From positions 2,479,501 to 2,543,500 of the forward strand of contig NZ_CP059997.1 in the NCBI RefSeq assembly GCF_018736145.1: a stretch of DNA of 64,000 nucleotides. The letters run 5' to 3'. Numbering within the stretch: the first letter of the stretch is position 1; each line of letters begins with the position of its first letter. This document shows positions 26,695-35,444 of the stretch, piece after piece. Origin of the DNA: Amycolatopsis sp. CA-230715. Its GTDB lineage: Bacteria > Actinomycetota > Actinomycetes > Mycobacteriales > Pseudonocardiaceae. Both the position numbers and the translations under genes were made by a program. A model generated the notes under the pieces. The model did no database searches and was not told the DNA's origin. It saw nothing but the letters and a program-made list of their open reading frames with translations.

Positions 26695-27771
26695 ATGTCC
26701 CAGTCAGGAACATCCCGGCGCGCCGCGCTCGGATTGTCCGGTCTCGCCGCGGTTTCCGCGGTCGCGGGCGGGAGCGCGGAAGCGGTGGCAACGGAGAAGC
26801 TCGATCTGTCGGCCGACACGCTGATCACGCTCGGCACCACGGCCGGGCCGCCGGTCGAACGCGGCCGCGTCGGCATCGGCTCGGCACTGGTCACCGGCGG
26901 GCGCGCCTACGTCGTCGACTGCGGCCGGGGCACGGTGGCGCAGTACGTCGAATCCGGGCTGACCTTCGCCGATCTCGGCGCGATCTTCCTGACCCACCTG
27001 CACGCCGACCACATCGCGGACTTCTACGACTACTTCCTGTGCGCCGGCTGGCTCACGAACGTGCCAGGCGCACCGGGCGACGGCCCGTTCCCGCCGAAGC
27101 CGACGCACCGCGTGCCGGTGCACGGGCCCGGCCGCGCGGGCGGGCTCCCGCCGAGCCGGGTCGGCGTGCCGCCGTCGCACGTCGGCGGGCACCAGGAAAC
27201 CCCGGGCACGGTCGACCTGACCGAGAATCTGCACAAGGCGTTCGCCTACAGCTCCAACGTCTTCAACCGCGACGCCGGGATCATCGACATCCGCGAACTG
27301 GCCGAGCCGCACGACATCCGGCTCCCCCACGTCGGCGCGGACCACCGGAACACCGCGCCGCCGATGGAGCCGTTCGGGGTGTACCACGACGAAAACGTCC
27401 GCGTGTCCGCGATTCTCGTGCCGCACTACGACGTCTTCCCGAGCTTCGCGTTCCGGTTCGACACCGCCACCGGCAAATCCGTCACGTTCTCCGGCGACAC
27501 GGTCAAGTCGGACAACGTGGTCCGGCTCGCGCGCGGCACCGACCTGCTGGTGCACGAGTGCATCTTCACGCTGAACTCGGTGTACCACCAGCGCTCGCAC
27601 ACCTCGGCCGAGCAGGTCGGTGAGGTCGCCGCCGCCGCGGCGGCGGGGAAGGTGGTGGTCAGCCACTACGACCCGCCCGGCCTCGACGACAGGGTGTGGT
27701 TCGACGCGATCGGCAAGGCCTACCGCGGGCCCGCCGCGATCGCGCGCGACGGGCAGCGGTTCACCTTGTGA
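26695..27771 (+). CDS. Tat-exported MBL-fold metallo-hydrolase
   Basis: 358 residues. The N-terminus has a twin-arginine signal (TSRRAALGLSG, then a hydrophobic stretch). The metallo-beta-lactamase core shows THLHADHI (HxHxDH), a metal Asp in TFSGDTVKS and a His in VVSHYDPP, similar to ribonuclease Z/arylsulfatase-like hydrolases. It should act outside the cytoplasm with one or two zinc ions. The ATG at 26695 has AGGAAAGGAAG upstream. It is divergent from the LolD-type ATPase (172 bp). Substrate unknown. Confidence 0.85.
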   Translation: MSQSGTSRRAALGLSGLAAVSAVAGGSAEAVATEKLDLSADTLITLGTTAGPPVERGRVGIGSALVTGGRAYVVDCGRGTVAQYVESGLTFADLGAIFLTHLHADHIADFYDYFLCAGWLTNVPGAPGDGPFPPKPTHRVPVHGPGRAGGLPPSRVGVPPSHVGGHQETPGTVDLTENLHKAFAYSSNVFNRDAGIIDIRELAEPHDIRLPHVGADHRNTAPPMEPFGVYHDENVRVSAILVPHYDVFPSFAFRFDTATGKSVTFSGDTVKSDNVVRLARGTDLLVHECIFTLNSVYHQRSHTSAEQVGEVAAAAAAGKVVVSHYDPPGLDDRVWFDAIGKAYRGPAAIARDGQRFTL

Positions 27772-27777
27772 AGCTCC

Positions 27778-28365
27778 TCAGTCGAGCAGGCCGTCGTAGT
27801 CGGGCAGTTTGAAGGTCCGTTCCGCGTGCCCGCCGATGAGGTCGGTTTCGCTGTTGCCGAGATTGGCGACGATGGTGTAGCCGTTCTTCTCGATCTCGGT
27901 GCGCGAGCGGGTCTTGGGCACGTTGAGCGGTTCGGTGCTCAGCGTCGGCCGGAGGTAGAGCCCGTCGACCGGGTAGCCGACCCGCGCCAGGTTTCCCGCG
28001 GTGAGATCGCGCAGGATGTCCGGCCTGCCGGTGACGAAGAAGACCGAGGCGCCGTGCTCCTTCGCGCGCTTCGCGAGCGCCAGCATCGGCGGAATCGCGG
28101 GGATGGTCAGCAGGTCGAAGTGGTAGTGGGTTTCCAGCGTGGTGTTGTCGATGTCGAACACCAGCGCGGGCTTGCCGCCCGGTTTCGCGAGCCGTTCGTC
28201 GAGGTAGGCGTTGGCGGGGCCGGTGACCTTTTCGACGTCGGAGATCCAGGTCTGGTACGAGGGTTCGGCGCGGACGGGAACCGGCTGCGCCGACGCGGGA
28301 GCGGTGCCCACGACGAGCGCGCCCGCCATGGCCAGGACGGGGACCATTATCCGAATAGTCTTCAC
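27778..28365 (-). CDS. secreted HAD-family acid phosphatase
   Basis: 195 residues from GTG 28365 (ATG 28347 also possible). A signal peptide ends near GTAPASA. The HAD motif I is LVFDIDNTTLE (nucleophile and acid Asp), motif II VFFVTGRP, and the later EKNGYTIVANLGNSETDLIGG supplies motif III/IV acids. This matches plant-type class B/C acid phosphatases (PF03767). It probably scavenges phosphate outside the cell. Convergent with the MBL hydrolase, with a 6-bp gap. Confidence 0.85.
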   Translation of the reverse strand: MKTIRIMVPVLAMAGALVVGTAPASAQPVPVRAEPSYQTWISDVEKVTGPANAYLDERLAKPGGKPALVFDIDNTTLETHYHFDLLTIPAIPPMLALAKRAKEHGASVFFVTGRPDILRDLTAGNLARVGYPVDGLYLRPTLSTEPLNVPKTRSRTEIEKNGYTIVANLGNSETDLIGGHAERTFKLPDYDGLLD

Positions 28366-28488
28366 GTACAGCAGGGTAAGGCGACTAGGCCAGAACGGGA
28401 AGAACCCACCGCACCCGACGTTAGAAGGTTGCGGTGCACGCACGCGCTACGCATGCTTTTGACCTCTGCTTGCGTTACGAGGTGTGCC

Positions 28489-29445
28489 ATGCAACCCGTC
28501 GAGACGGAACCCGCGAGACCCCTTCCCCCGGCATTGGTCCACGCGTTGCGCTACGGGCCGTTTCATCGCGCGCTCGCCGAGGCCATCACCCAGCGCGGCC
28601 TCCCGCTCTCGCGGTTGCGGGCGCGCCTGAACGCCCAAGGCGTCCCGATCGCGGAATCGACGTTGAGCTACTGGCAGCGCGGGCTCCGCCACCCGTCGGT
28701 GCCCCGGTCGCTCGCCGCGGTCCGCGCACTCGAAAACGTCCTGCGGCTTCCCGGCGACAGCCTCGTCGTGCTGATCGGGCCGCAGCACCGCGCCGCGGAC
28801 GCCGACGAACGGCTGCCGTCCATCCCCGAACTGAGCCAGAGCTGGGCCGAAACGAGCGCGCTGCTCGACGAGTTCGCCGATCTTTCCGGCCACCCGTGCA
28901 ACGCCGGGCTCGACGTGGTGACCGTGCTCGACACGGTGCGGATGTCGGGCAAGGGCAACGCCTACGAGGTCGGGTCCACGATGGTCGTTCGCGCGCGCGG
29001 CTACGGCCCGGACAGCTTCGTGGTGACCCACCAGGGCGAGCCCGAGGTCGACATCCACGGCACCGAGCTGCACGCGGTGGAGGGCTGCCGCGTCGGCCGG
29101 GTGCGGAAGCGGCCGTCGTCGGCGGGCATGGTGTTCGAGCTGCTGTTCGACCGCAGGCTCGGCGAAGGCGACGTCCACGTGTTCAGCTTCCGGCTGCGGA
29201 CCGCGAACCCGGTGCCGTCGGCGACGTTCTTCCGCGCCGTGCGGACTCCGATGTCGGTGTACCTGATCCGCCTGCACTTCGACCCCGCGGCACTCCCGGT
29301 GCGCTGCACCAGGTTCATCCGCGCGCGCGAAGGCGTCGACCCGCTGCTGAGCGAACCCCTCCTGTGCGGCCGCGACGGCGTGGTCAGCGCCTACTTCGAC
29401 ACCCTCGGCCCCAGCCTCGCCGGCGTCGACTTCCTGTGGGACTAG
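28489..29445 (+). CDS. helix-turn-helix regulator-like protein with large C-terminal domain
   Basis: 318 residues from ATG 28489; the frame is open much further upstream but that overlaps the phosphatase. The N-terminal 65 residues look like an XRE-type HTH (ITQRGLPLSRLRARLNAQG, then AESTLSYWQRG). The remaining 240 residues, including SGKGNAYEVGSTMVVRARG, match nothing I can name and may be a ligand or protein-interaction domain. It is divergent from the secreted phosphatase, with a 123-bp gap. Confidence 0.7.
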   Translation: MQPVETEPARPLPPALVHALRYGPFHRALAEAITQRGLPLSRLRARLNAQGVPIAESTLSYWQRGLRHPSVPRSLAAVRALENVLRLPGDSLVVLIGPQHRAADADERLPSIPELSQSWAETSALLDEFADLSGHPCNAGLDVVTVLDTVRMSGKGNAYEVGSTMVVRARGYGPDSFVVTHQGEPEVDIHGTELHAVEGCRVGRVRKRPSSAGMVFELLFDRRLGEGDVHVFSFRLRTANPVPSATFFRAVRTPMSVYLIRLHFDPAALPVRCTRFIRAREGVDPLLSEPLLCGRDGVVSAYFDTLGPSLAGVDFLWD

Positions 29446-29489
29446 TTCGTGTTTCCAAAGCGGCGGAGCCGCCACTTCCACAACACTTC

Positions 29490-30287
29490 CTAATGGTTTT
29501 CGTCCCGTTTCTTCGCACGGAGCCGCAGTGCCAGCGCGCCGCCGAGCGCGACCAGCACCGCGGCACCGGCGATCCCGGCCGCGAGCAGCGGTGAAGCCCC
29601 GCTGTCCGCCGAGGGTTCGGCCGGGGTGGCCACGTTCTGCTTGAACCCGATGCCGCCGTTCTTCTGGTAGTCCGAGCCGGGCATCTTGTCGGCATAGCGC
29701 TCGTGCACCTGCCGCTGGTAGTCGGCGAGTGAGACGAACCCGCCGACCGGTGACTGCGGCAGGCTCGCCCGCAGCAGCACCACCCCGGTCGGCGTCAGCT
29801 CGTACCACCCGTTGATCTGGGGTTCGTTGAGCAGCACCGACCCGGGGCGCAAGCGTTTGCTCAGCACCTCTTCGTCGTTGCCGGAGATCGCGCTGGCGAC
29901 CTTCCAGGCACCGGGGGCCTTCGAGGTGGACCGCAGCGTCGCGGTCTCCCCGCCCGGCGCCGTCACGGTCACCGCGATGTACTGCAGCGCCCCGGCGGGC
30001 ACGCCGGTCTTGCCGAGCACGAAGTCGGGGTTCAGCGCGTAGACCGGCGTGCCGTGGCCCGCGACCGAAACCTGGCCGGGGTCGATGTGGTTGACCTGCC
30101 GGAAGTTGGTCTTCGCGAAACTGATCGCGTGCGGTGTCGCCGCGGCGTGCACCGCCGCGTCGAGGTCCGACGGTGACGGCGGGACCGGCGGCACTCCCTC
30201 GTCACCGAACGCCCGCGGGGCGGCGAGCGCACTCACGAACAGCAACGGCACGAACAACGAAACCAGCTTCCGGCAGATCCGGCCCAT
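29490..30287 (-). CDS. secreted membrane-anchored protein of unknown function, protease partner
   Basis: 265 residues. A signal peptide (SLFVPLLFVSALAAPRAFG) is followed by an extracellular region rich in beta-like segments, a C-terminal transmembrane helix (about 234-255) and the basic tail LRAKKRDENH, a type I topology. No known domain is recognised. It starts 9 bp after the stop of the papain-like protease on the same strand and so forms a two-gene operon. It may anchor, inhibit or present the protease. Inference only. Confidence 0.75.
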   Translation of the reverse strand: MGRICRKLVSLFVPLLFVSALAAPRAFGDEGVPPVPPSPSDLDAAVHAAATPHAISFAKTNFRQVNHIDPGQVSVAGHGTPVYALNPDFVLGKTGVPAGALQYIAVTVTAPGGETATLRSTSKAPGAWKVASAISGNDEEVLSKRLRPGSVLLNEPQINGWYELTPTGVVLLRASLPQSPVGGFVSLADYQRQVHERYADKMPGSDYQKNGGIGFKQNVATPAEPSADSGASPLLAAGIAGAAVLVALGGALALRLRAKKRDENH

Positions 30288-30296
30288 GAGTCCTCG

Positions 30297-30983
30297 CTAC
30301 GCCTTCGCGATGTTCACGATGGTGTCGTTCCACTGGAACTGGCCGTTGTAGCCGCTGTACTCGCTGTAGTCCCAGGTCTGGTAGCGCTCGTAGCTCGGCC
30401 ACGGATCGCCGATCATGATCGACTGGTTCCCCGCGTCGTAGCCGTAGATCACCTCGGCGTGCCCGCCGCCCTGGGTCCAGTAGATCCCGGTGAGGCTGGG
30501 CATGCCGCCGTCGATCTGGCTCTTGATCGAGTCGAAGCTGATCGGGCCGTTCGCGTCCTGCGCGCGGAAACCGGTGCCCTGGAAGCCGCGCACGATCTCG
30601 TAGATCTGCGCGCCCTGGTTCACGCAGTAGCCGCCGGAGCCGCCCTTGCCCGCGGCGCAGAACTGCGCCTGGCTCGCGCTGCCGCCCAGCGACTGCTCGA
30701 TGCTGGACCCGTCGGCGGCCCAGCACCACTGGTCCTGCTGCTGGACCTGCTGGCTGTAGTTCAGCTGGCTCGAGATGCGCGCGGACTCGGTCGCGGCCGC
30801 GGCACGGATCGGGGTGACTTCGCGGATTTGGGTGTGCGTCTGGGTTTTGATGAGACCGTTCGGCATGCCGTGCTCGTCACCGGTCGCCGCGGTGGCGGAC
30901 GGCGACAGCGCGAGGCACGCGACGGCCGCGGCGCTGGCCAGTAGCGAAATGCGAACACTCCGCCTGGTGGATGTGCGGTCCAC
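30297..30983 (-). CDS. secreted papain-like cysteine protease (C39/C70-like)
   Basis: 228 residues from GTG 30983, preceded by AAAGGAGA. A signal peptide (SLLASAAAVACLALSPSATA) leads to a pro-region and a papain-like fold. The catalytic Cys lies in QQDQWCWAADGSS (about residue 105) and the His in GGGHAEVIYGYD (about 180), with Asn/Asp in GDPWPS. The architecture matches papain-like C39/C70 peptidases of actinobacteria. It is followed 9 bp later by a membrane-anchored partner gene. Confidence 0.82.
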   Translation of the reverse strand: MDRTSTRRSVRISLLASAAAVACLALSPSATAATGDEHGMPNGLIKTQTHTQIREVTPIRAAAATESARISSQLNYSQQVQQQDQWCWAADGSSIEQSLGGSASQAQFCAAGKGGSGGYCVNQGAQIYEIVRGFQGTGFRAQDANGPISFDSIKSQIDGGMPSLTGIYWTQGGGHAEVIYGYDAGNQSIMIGDPWPSYERYQTWDYSEYSGYNGQFQWNDTIVNIAKA

Positions 30984-31265
30984 GAGAGCTCTCCTTTGCC
31001 GGGAGGGTCGGCACGGGGCGTGTGCCGGTCGCCGGGCGGAGTTGCCCAGCTCTCCAGGTACGGTGCGCGGCGCCGTGTCCCGTGACAACGGCCGACGGTA
31101 GGGCCGGTCGCCGAGCTGTGAGCGTTCACCGCGGTTTTCCCCGGTACGCACCGAGTTCACCGATGCGGCCTCGCCCGCACGGGAAACATTCACGGCACAT
31201 TCACAAGGTGTGAACGCGCGCACTCGCGGTCGCCGGTGACCGGGCGCGGTGGATACCGTGATCTC

Positions 31266-31595
31266 GTGCGCGCCCCTTCGCCGGTGACCCGCGCCGTGGC
31301 CACGATCGCCGCGGTGCTGTGCGCGCTCGCCATCGCGGTGGGCTTACCGGCCTGCGCGCACGGTTCCGCGGCCACGCCACCGGACGGGATCGCGGTCGCG
31401 GCGTCCATTTCGGACTGTCCGGTCGCGGCGCAGGCCGCCGACCGGGAACCGGCGCAGACCGCGGCACCTGCCTTTCCGGCACCGGTTTCCGGCATTCTGT
31501 CGCCGCCTGCCACGCACGAGGTTCCCCGGCTGCCGCCGATCCGCCCGCCCGCGCACGCGGTGAAACCCGTCTTCCACTCCGTTCTCCGGATCTAG
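31266..31595 (+). CDS. small secreted proline-rich protein, unknown function
   Basis: 109 residues from GTG 31266. A hydrophobic signal (ATIAAVLCALAIAVGLPACA) is followed by an Ala/Pro-rich mature part with PRLPPIRPPAHAV and no known domain. An ACAH sequence could be a weak lipobox. It lies 53 bp upstream of the DoxX gene on the same strand. Codon use is normal for this genome, supporting a real gene. Confidence 0.55.
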   Translation: MRAPSPVTRAVATIAAVLCALAIAVGLPACAHGSAATPPDGIAVAASISDCPVAAQAADREPAQTAAPAFPAPVSGILSPPATHEVPRLPPIRPPAHAVKPVFHSVLRI

Positions 31596-31648
31596 GCCGA
31601 CCGACGCCCCTGCCGTCGTCTTTTCCGCCCGATTTCCGGAGATCTTTC

Positions 31649-32089
31649 ATGCGTTCTTTTCGTTCTGTCCGCGAGTACAACTGGGTTCCGATGCTGGTCC
31701 TGCGCGTGACCGTCGGCTTCATGTTCACCAGCGGCGCGGTGGGCAAGCTCGCCGACACCGGCGCGTTCGCCGCGACCTTCCGCGACTCCGGCATCCCGTT
31801 CGCCGACGTGCTCGCCCCCGTGGTCGCGGTCCTCGAACTGCTCGGCGGCGTCGCGCTCGCGATCGGCGTCGGCACTCGCGTGTCGGCGCTCGTGCTGGCG
31901 CTGGTGATGGTGGGCGCGCTGGTCACCACGATCGCCCCGCCACTGCTGGAAAAACACCCGGCGCCCATTTCGTTCCTGAGCAACCTCTTCTACCAGCCGG
32001 AGTGGCTGTTGATCGGGCTGCTGGGGTGGTGGACGTGCACCGGAGCCGAACGGGTCAGCGTGGACGCCAGGCTGGCTTCGCGCCGGTAG
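31649..32089 (+). CDS. DoxX-family membrane protein
   Basis: 146 residues with four predicted transmembrane helices and the DoxX pattern LRVTVGFMFTSGAVGKL then VVAVLELLGGVALAIGVG. DoxX proteins are small quinone- or redox-associated membrane proteins, linked in mycobacteria to oxidative-stress complexes. The ATG at 31649 was chosen over upstream in-frame starts that overlap the preceding gene. No partner enzyme is adjacent. Confidence 0.82.
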   Translation: MRSFRSVREYNWVPMLVLRVTVGFMFTSGAVGKLADTGAFAATFRDSGIPFADVLAPVVAVLELLGGVALAIGVGTRVSALVLALVMVGALVTTIAPPLLEKHPAPISFLSNLFYQPEWLLIGLLGWWTCTGAERVSVDARLASRR

Positions 32090-32093
32090 GCGT

Positions 32094-32321
32094 TCAGGTT
32101 TCGCACGCTTCGCAGTCCGCGACCGGAGGACTCTTCGGCGCGCTGTTCTTCTTCCAGGTCAGCTCACAGGCGGTCCGCACCACGGTGCCGTCCGGCGGCG
32201 GCACGGCGTACCGGGTCCGATGGCGAAGGCCGCCGATCGTGGGCCGGTACCCGTCGTCGTCGACCGGCCCGGTGCCGTCGGGGTCGTCGATGGTGCCGTG
32301 CAGATCGCGGTACCAGCTCAC
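32094..32321 (-). CDS. small hypothetical protein with C-terminal CxxC
   Basis: 75 residues from GTG 32321. It ends in ADCEACET and has an acidic, Gly/Asp-rich middle (DDPDGTGPVDDDG). It follows the neighbouring small membrane gene with a 7-bp gap. No family is recognised. Gene status rests on codon composition and tight linkage. It is convergent with the DoxX gene, leaving a 4-bp gap. Confidence 0.5.
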   Translation of the reverse strand: MSWYRDLHGTIDDPDGTGPVDDDGYRPTIGGLRHRTRYAVPPPDGTVVRTACELTWKKNSAPKSPPVADCEACET

Positions 32322-32328
32322 GACGGCG

Positions 32329-32514
32329 TCACAACCACCGCACCAGATCCTCGCGCTTGCAGGCGTCGATGTGGCCGTAACCGTGCGCTTCGTCGAGAAC
32401 GACCCGTGTTCGCACCTGCTCGACAGGCGCGCGCCTGGTCAGCACGCGAACGAGGCGGCGACCGAAGCGCAGGCCGGACACGATCAAGACCACCGGCATC
32501 AGTATCGTTCCCAT
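32329..32514 (-). CDS. small single-pass membrane protein, hypothetical
   Basis: 61 residues from ATG 32514. A hydrophobic segment (GTILMPVVLIVSGLRFG) is followed by an Arg-rich region and a charged tail (DACKREDLVRWL). It is divergent from the XRE regulator at 32649 and co-directional with the 75-residue gene after it. The two may be targets of the XRE/DUF397 pair. Function unknown. Confidence 0.5.
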   Translation of the reverse strand: MGTILMPVVLIVSGLRFGRRLVRVLTRRAPVEQVRTRVVLDEAHGYGHIDACKREDLVRWL

Positions 32515-32635
32515 CCCCACTCCCTGGTTTAACTGTCCCATTGTGTCCCATGCCATAGTGAACCATGCGAGACAGTAGGGCAAGCGGCAGGTCCGGCCGA
32601 GCGCGCCGTCCCGGATGGCCGAACGATCGGCGCGA

Positions 32636-32641
32636 TAGGCT
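32636..32641 (+). promoter_or_regulatory. -10 element for a leaderless XRE transcript
   Basis: TAGGCT lies seven bases before the ATG at 32649, the spacing expected when transcription starts at the start codon. No Shine-Dalgarno precedes that ATG. Confidence 0.45.
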
Positions 32642-32648
32642 CTGGTTC

Positions 32649-33530
32649 ATGGCACGAACCAGTCCGACCGGCCCCGCGGAGACCTCGCGTGATCGCACGC
32701 TGTCCGCCGTGCTCCGGTCGGCAGCGGAACGCGCCAAGCGGGAATCCGGCCTCAGCATGCGCAAACTCGCCGAGCGAGTGGACACCTCGCACTCGACGCT
32801 GCACCGATGGCTGTCCGGCAAGGGCATCCCGTCGTACGAGTCGGTTGTCTCCATCGTGACCGCACTCGGCATCACCGGCGATGAGAAAGAAGCCATCCTC
32901 GAGATGGCCCGGAACCCGGGACCGAACTGGGTCGCCACCGGTCCGCCCGGGGTTTCCAAGGAACTCGCCGGTGTGATGGAACTCGAACGCACCGCCGAGG
33001 CCGTGACGGTGTGGATGCCGCTGTTCGTACCGGGCATGTTGCAAACCCACGACTACGCGCGGGCCATTATCGAGAGCGAATCGGGCGGGGAAAACAGCGA
33101 GGCCGAAGTGGACCACCTCGTAACACTGCGCATGGGCCGCCAGAACTTGATAATCCGCGACAAGCCGATCACCCTGCAAGCGCTCATCGGCGTCCCCGCG
33201 ATGCATGGTCAGATCGGAAACCGCGAGGTCATGATCGGCCAACTGCGACACCTCGAGCGCGCAAGCGAATTCGCCCACGTGACCATCCGGCTCGTGCCGG
33301 TCGATGGCAACTGGCACAACGGGCTCCTTGGCCCGTTCGTGAGGTACGACTTCCCGAAGCGACCGTCCATTGTGTATCTCGAACACCACGCGAGCGGCGT
33401 GTTCCTCGACGAGAGCCACGAAGTCGACGCTTACAGGAAGTTGGCCGATATCCTCGATGGGATCGCGCACTCCGCTGAGGAATCACGGGCTCTGATTGCA
33501 GAGCAGATCAACCGATGGGAGACGACATGA
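32649..33530 (+). CDS. XRE-family regulator with DUF5753-type C-terminal domain
   Basis: 293 residues from ATG 32649. The HTH is SMRKLAERVDTSHSTLHRWL (residues about 36-55). The C-terminal domain starts around VWMPLFVPGMLQTHDYARAI, the hallmark of the actinobacterial HTH/DUF5753 family (WhiJ/AbaA-like). These proteins pair with a downstream DUF397 protein that modulates them. Its stop overlaps the DUF397 start (ATGA). The promoter appears leaderless. Confidence 0.9.
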   Translation: MARTSPTGPAETSRDRTLSAVLRSAAERAKRESGLSMRKLAERVDTSHSTLHRWLSGKGIPSYESVVSIVTALGITGDEKEAILEMARNPGPNWVATGPPGVSKELAGVMELERTAEAVTVWMPLFVPGMLQTHDYARAIIESESGGENSEAEVDHLVTLRMGRQNLIIRDKPITLQALIGVPAMHGQIGNREVMIGQLRHLERASEFAHVTIRLVPVDGNWHNGLLGPFVRYDFPKRPSIVYLEHHASGVFLDESHEVDAYRKLADILDGIAHSAEESRALIAEQINRWETT

Positions 33531-33709
33531 CCACCAACCCGCGCGAATGGCGGAAGTCCACCTACAGCGGCGGGGGGCAAAACGAGTGTGTCGAGGTGCG
33601 GCTCGCGCCGACCGTCGGAGTGCGCGACACCAAGGACCGCGACAACGGGCACCTCACCCTCTCCCCCACCGCCTGGGCCGCCTTCCTCACCAAGACCGCT
33701 CAGCACTGA
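33527..33709 (+). CDS. DUF397 protein
   Basis: 60 residues. The DUF397 pattern is clear: WRKSTYSGGGQNECVEV, then VRDTKDRDNG and LSPTAWAAFL. ATG 33527 overlaps the XRE stop; an ATG at 33515 is possible. DUF397 proteins act with their XRE neighbours in developmental control, and the pairs have also been viewed as toxin-antitoxin-like modules. A textbook terminator follows. Confidence 0.9.
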   Translation: MTTNPREWRKSTYSGGGQNECVEVRLAPTVGVRDTKDRDNGHLTLSPTAWAAFLTKTAQH

Positions 33710-33719
33710 CCACCACCGG

Positions 33720-33756
33720 AGCGCCCCCGGCACCATCGATGCCGGGGGCGCTTTTT
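33720..33756 (+). terminator. Rho-independent terminator after DUF397
   Basis: Perfect 13-bp arms (33720-33732 and 33740-33752, GC-rich) with a 7-base loop, followed by a run of T. One of the few terminators here with a proper U-tract. Confidence 0.92.
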
Positions 33757-33825
33757 GTTGCCACAGCAGTCTTCGCCGCCAAGAATCCATTATGGACAGA
33801 GTAGTCGATTCACCCGAACAGACCA

Positions 33826-33854
33826 TCGAACATGCGTGCGATCGACGGTAAGCT
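33826..33854 (+). promoter_or_regulatory. SOS-like box and -10 element of the second DUF222-HNH gene
   Basis: TCGAAC-N4-GTGCGA (33826-33841) matches the actinobacterial LexA consensus TCGAAC-N4-GTTCGA at all but one position. TAAGCT (33849-33854) then lies six bases before the ATG at 33861. The layout matches the promoter at 13213. Confidence 0.65.
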
Positions 33855-33860
33855 GGAGGC

Positions 33861-35114
33861 ATGTCCGAGACTCTTTCCCTTGCGCCGCAACAGGAGTTGT
33901 GGCAGCTCTCCGCGCGAGAGCTTGCCGTCCTGCTGCGCGAGGAGATGGTGCGGTGGTGGCGGCAGGAAGCCCGCCTCCACCGCATCATCGCGCACTTGGA
34001 CAACGGCGGCGCCCGCAATCTGGGATATACCAGCGTGACCGGCCTGGTGGCGGATATCGCGCGCTGTAGCGGGCCTGAGGTGAAGAAGCTGGTGAAGCGG
34101 GCACTGGTGACCAACCCCAGCCACAGCATCGACGGCACCGAAATCCCCGCTGCCGCACCGCTGGCCGGAGACGCGGCGCGGGAAGGTGAGATCTCGCCCG
34201 AGCACGTGGACAAGATCGTGCGGGTGCTGGAGAAAATTCCCGCCACGACCCCGGTAGAGGATCGGGAGTTCGCGGAGCGGTCTCTTGTGGAGTTGGCGCG
34301 GAAGGCGGGCACCTCGCAAATCTCCAAACTGGGCAAGGAAATCCTCGGCCACCTCGACCCCGACGGGCCCGAACCCCGCGACACCCCCGACCCCACCCGT
34401 GCCTTGCACTTCCACCAGCGCAAGGACGGTTCAGCCAAGTTCGACGGCTACCTCGATCCCATCTCGGCCGCGAAAACCCTCGCCCTGTTGGATCCGCTCG
34501 CCCAGTCCCAACCGAACGATCCCTCCGACGACCCGCTGCGGCGGGGCCGGGCGGAGCGGTACGGCGACGCGTTCATGGAAATGGTCGCCCTCGCCGCAAG
34601 CCATCCCGAGTCGCCGAACCGCAGCGGTGGCCGCGCGGATCTGATCGTGACCATCCCCCTGGCCGACCTCAAAGCCGAACTGGGCAAAGCGTGTCTGGAC
34701 ATGGTCACCGACATCACCGCCAGCGAAGCCCGCATCCTGGCCTGCGACTGCAAAATCATCCCGATGATGCTCGACGGCAAAGGCCAACCCCTCGAAGTCG
34801 GGCGAGCGAAACGTCTGGTCACCGACGCGATCCGATACATACTCGCCGTGCGCGACAAAGGATGCGCGTTCCCAAACTGTTCCCGATCGCCCCGTCACTG
34901 CGAAGCGCACCACGTCGTCGCGTGGGCACACGGCGGACTCACCGAGGTGGGCAATCTCGTGCTGTTGTGTGCTCACCACCATCGGCTGTTACATCGTAGC
35001 GACTGGACACTCCGCATGGTCAACGAACTCCCCGAATTCACCCCACCCGAGTTCATCGACCCCTGGCGAAGATCCCGATCGAACCGCCACACCGCCCAAC
35101 CCCGCGCCGCCTGA
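33861..35114 (+). CDS. DUF222 and HNH endonuclease protein, copy 2
   Basis: 417 residues, collinear with the protein at 13247. The HNH region reads CAFPNCSRSPRHCEAHHVVA and later LVLLCAHHHRLLHRSDW. The first 25 residues and the last 60 are the most similar parts between copies. ATG 33861 follows a SOS-like box and -10 element. A truncated regulator remnant lies a few hundred bases downstream, so this copy sits in a disturbed region. Confidence 0.88.
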   Translation: MSETLSLAPQQELWQLSARELAVLLREEMVRWWRQEARLHRIIAHLDNGGARNLGYTSVTGLVADIARCSGPEVKKLVKRALVTNPSHSIDGTEIPAAAPLAGDAAREGEISPEHVDKIVRVLEKIPATTPVEDREFAERSLVELARKAGTSQISKLGKEILGHLDPDGPEPRDTPDPTRALHFHQRKDGSAKFDGYLDPISAAKTLALLDPLAQSQPNDPSDDPLRRGRAERYGDAFMEMVALAASHPESPNRSGGRADLIVTIPLADLKAELGKACLDMVTDITASEARILACDCKIIPMMLDGKGQPLEVGRAKRLVTDAIRYILAVRDKGCAFPNCSRSPRHCEAHHVVAWAHGGLTEVGNLVLLCAHHHRLLHRSDWTLRMVNELPEFTPPEFIDPWRRSRSNRHTAQPRAA

Positions 35115-35444
35115 GAAAACCCGCCGCCACCTGGCGGCCCGGCAGCCACTGTGTCCACAACGGACTGACCGACCAAAGCCAGGCCTTCAGCCATTCCCAG
35201 GCGAAGGCCAGAACGAACGCGCCGACCGACGCCAGCCGGGTACGGCCGCCAAGGTGACCACCATGTCCGTTCCGAGGGGAACTGCCGCTGGTGACCAACG
35301 ACGCGACCCGCACCGAGGAGCGGCAGTTTCACTCGGCGCGCCGAAGGCGTGCCTGAAACCCTCACCGTGCCCGGGAAGCACGCGAGCGCCAGCGGCAAAC
35401 GAGCGCCAGCAAACGAGCGCCACCAGCGAACGATCACGCCGGTG
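35115..35444. other. 330-bp non-coding stretch after the HNH gene
   Basis: No reading frame here has a convincing start, codon pattern or similarity. It contains short imperfect direct repeats of the type gcgccagc-aaacga near 35391-35420. It separates the HNH gene from a broken LuxR remnant and may be a scar of rearrangement. Confidence 0.5.
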
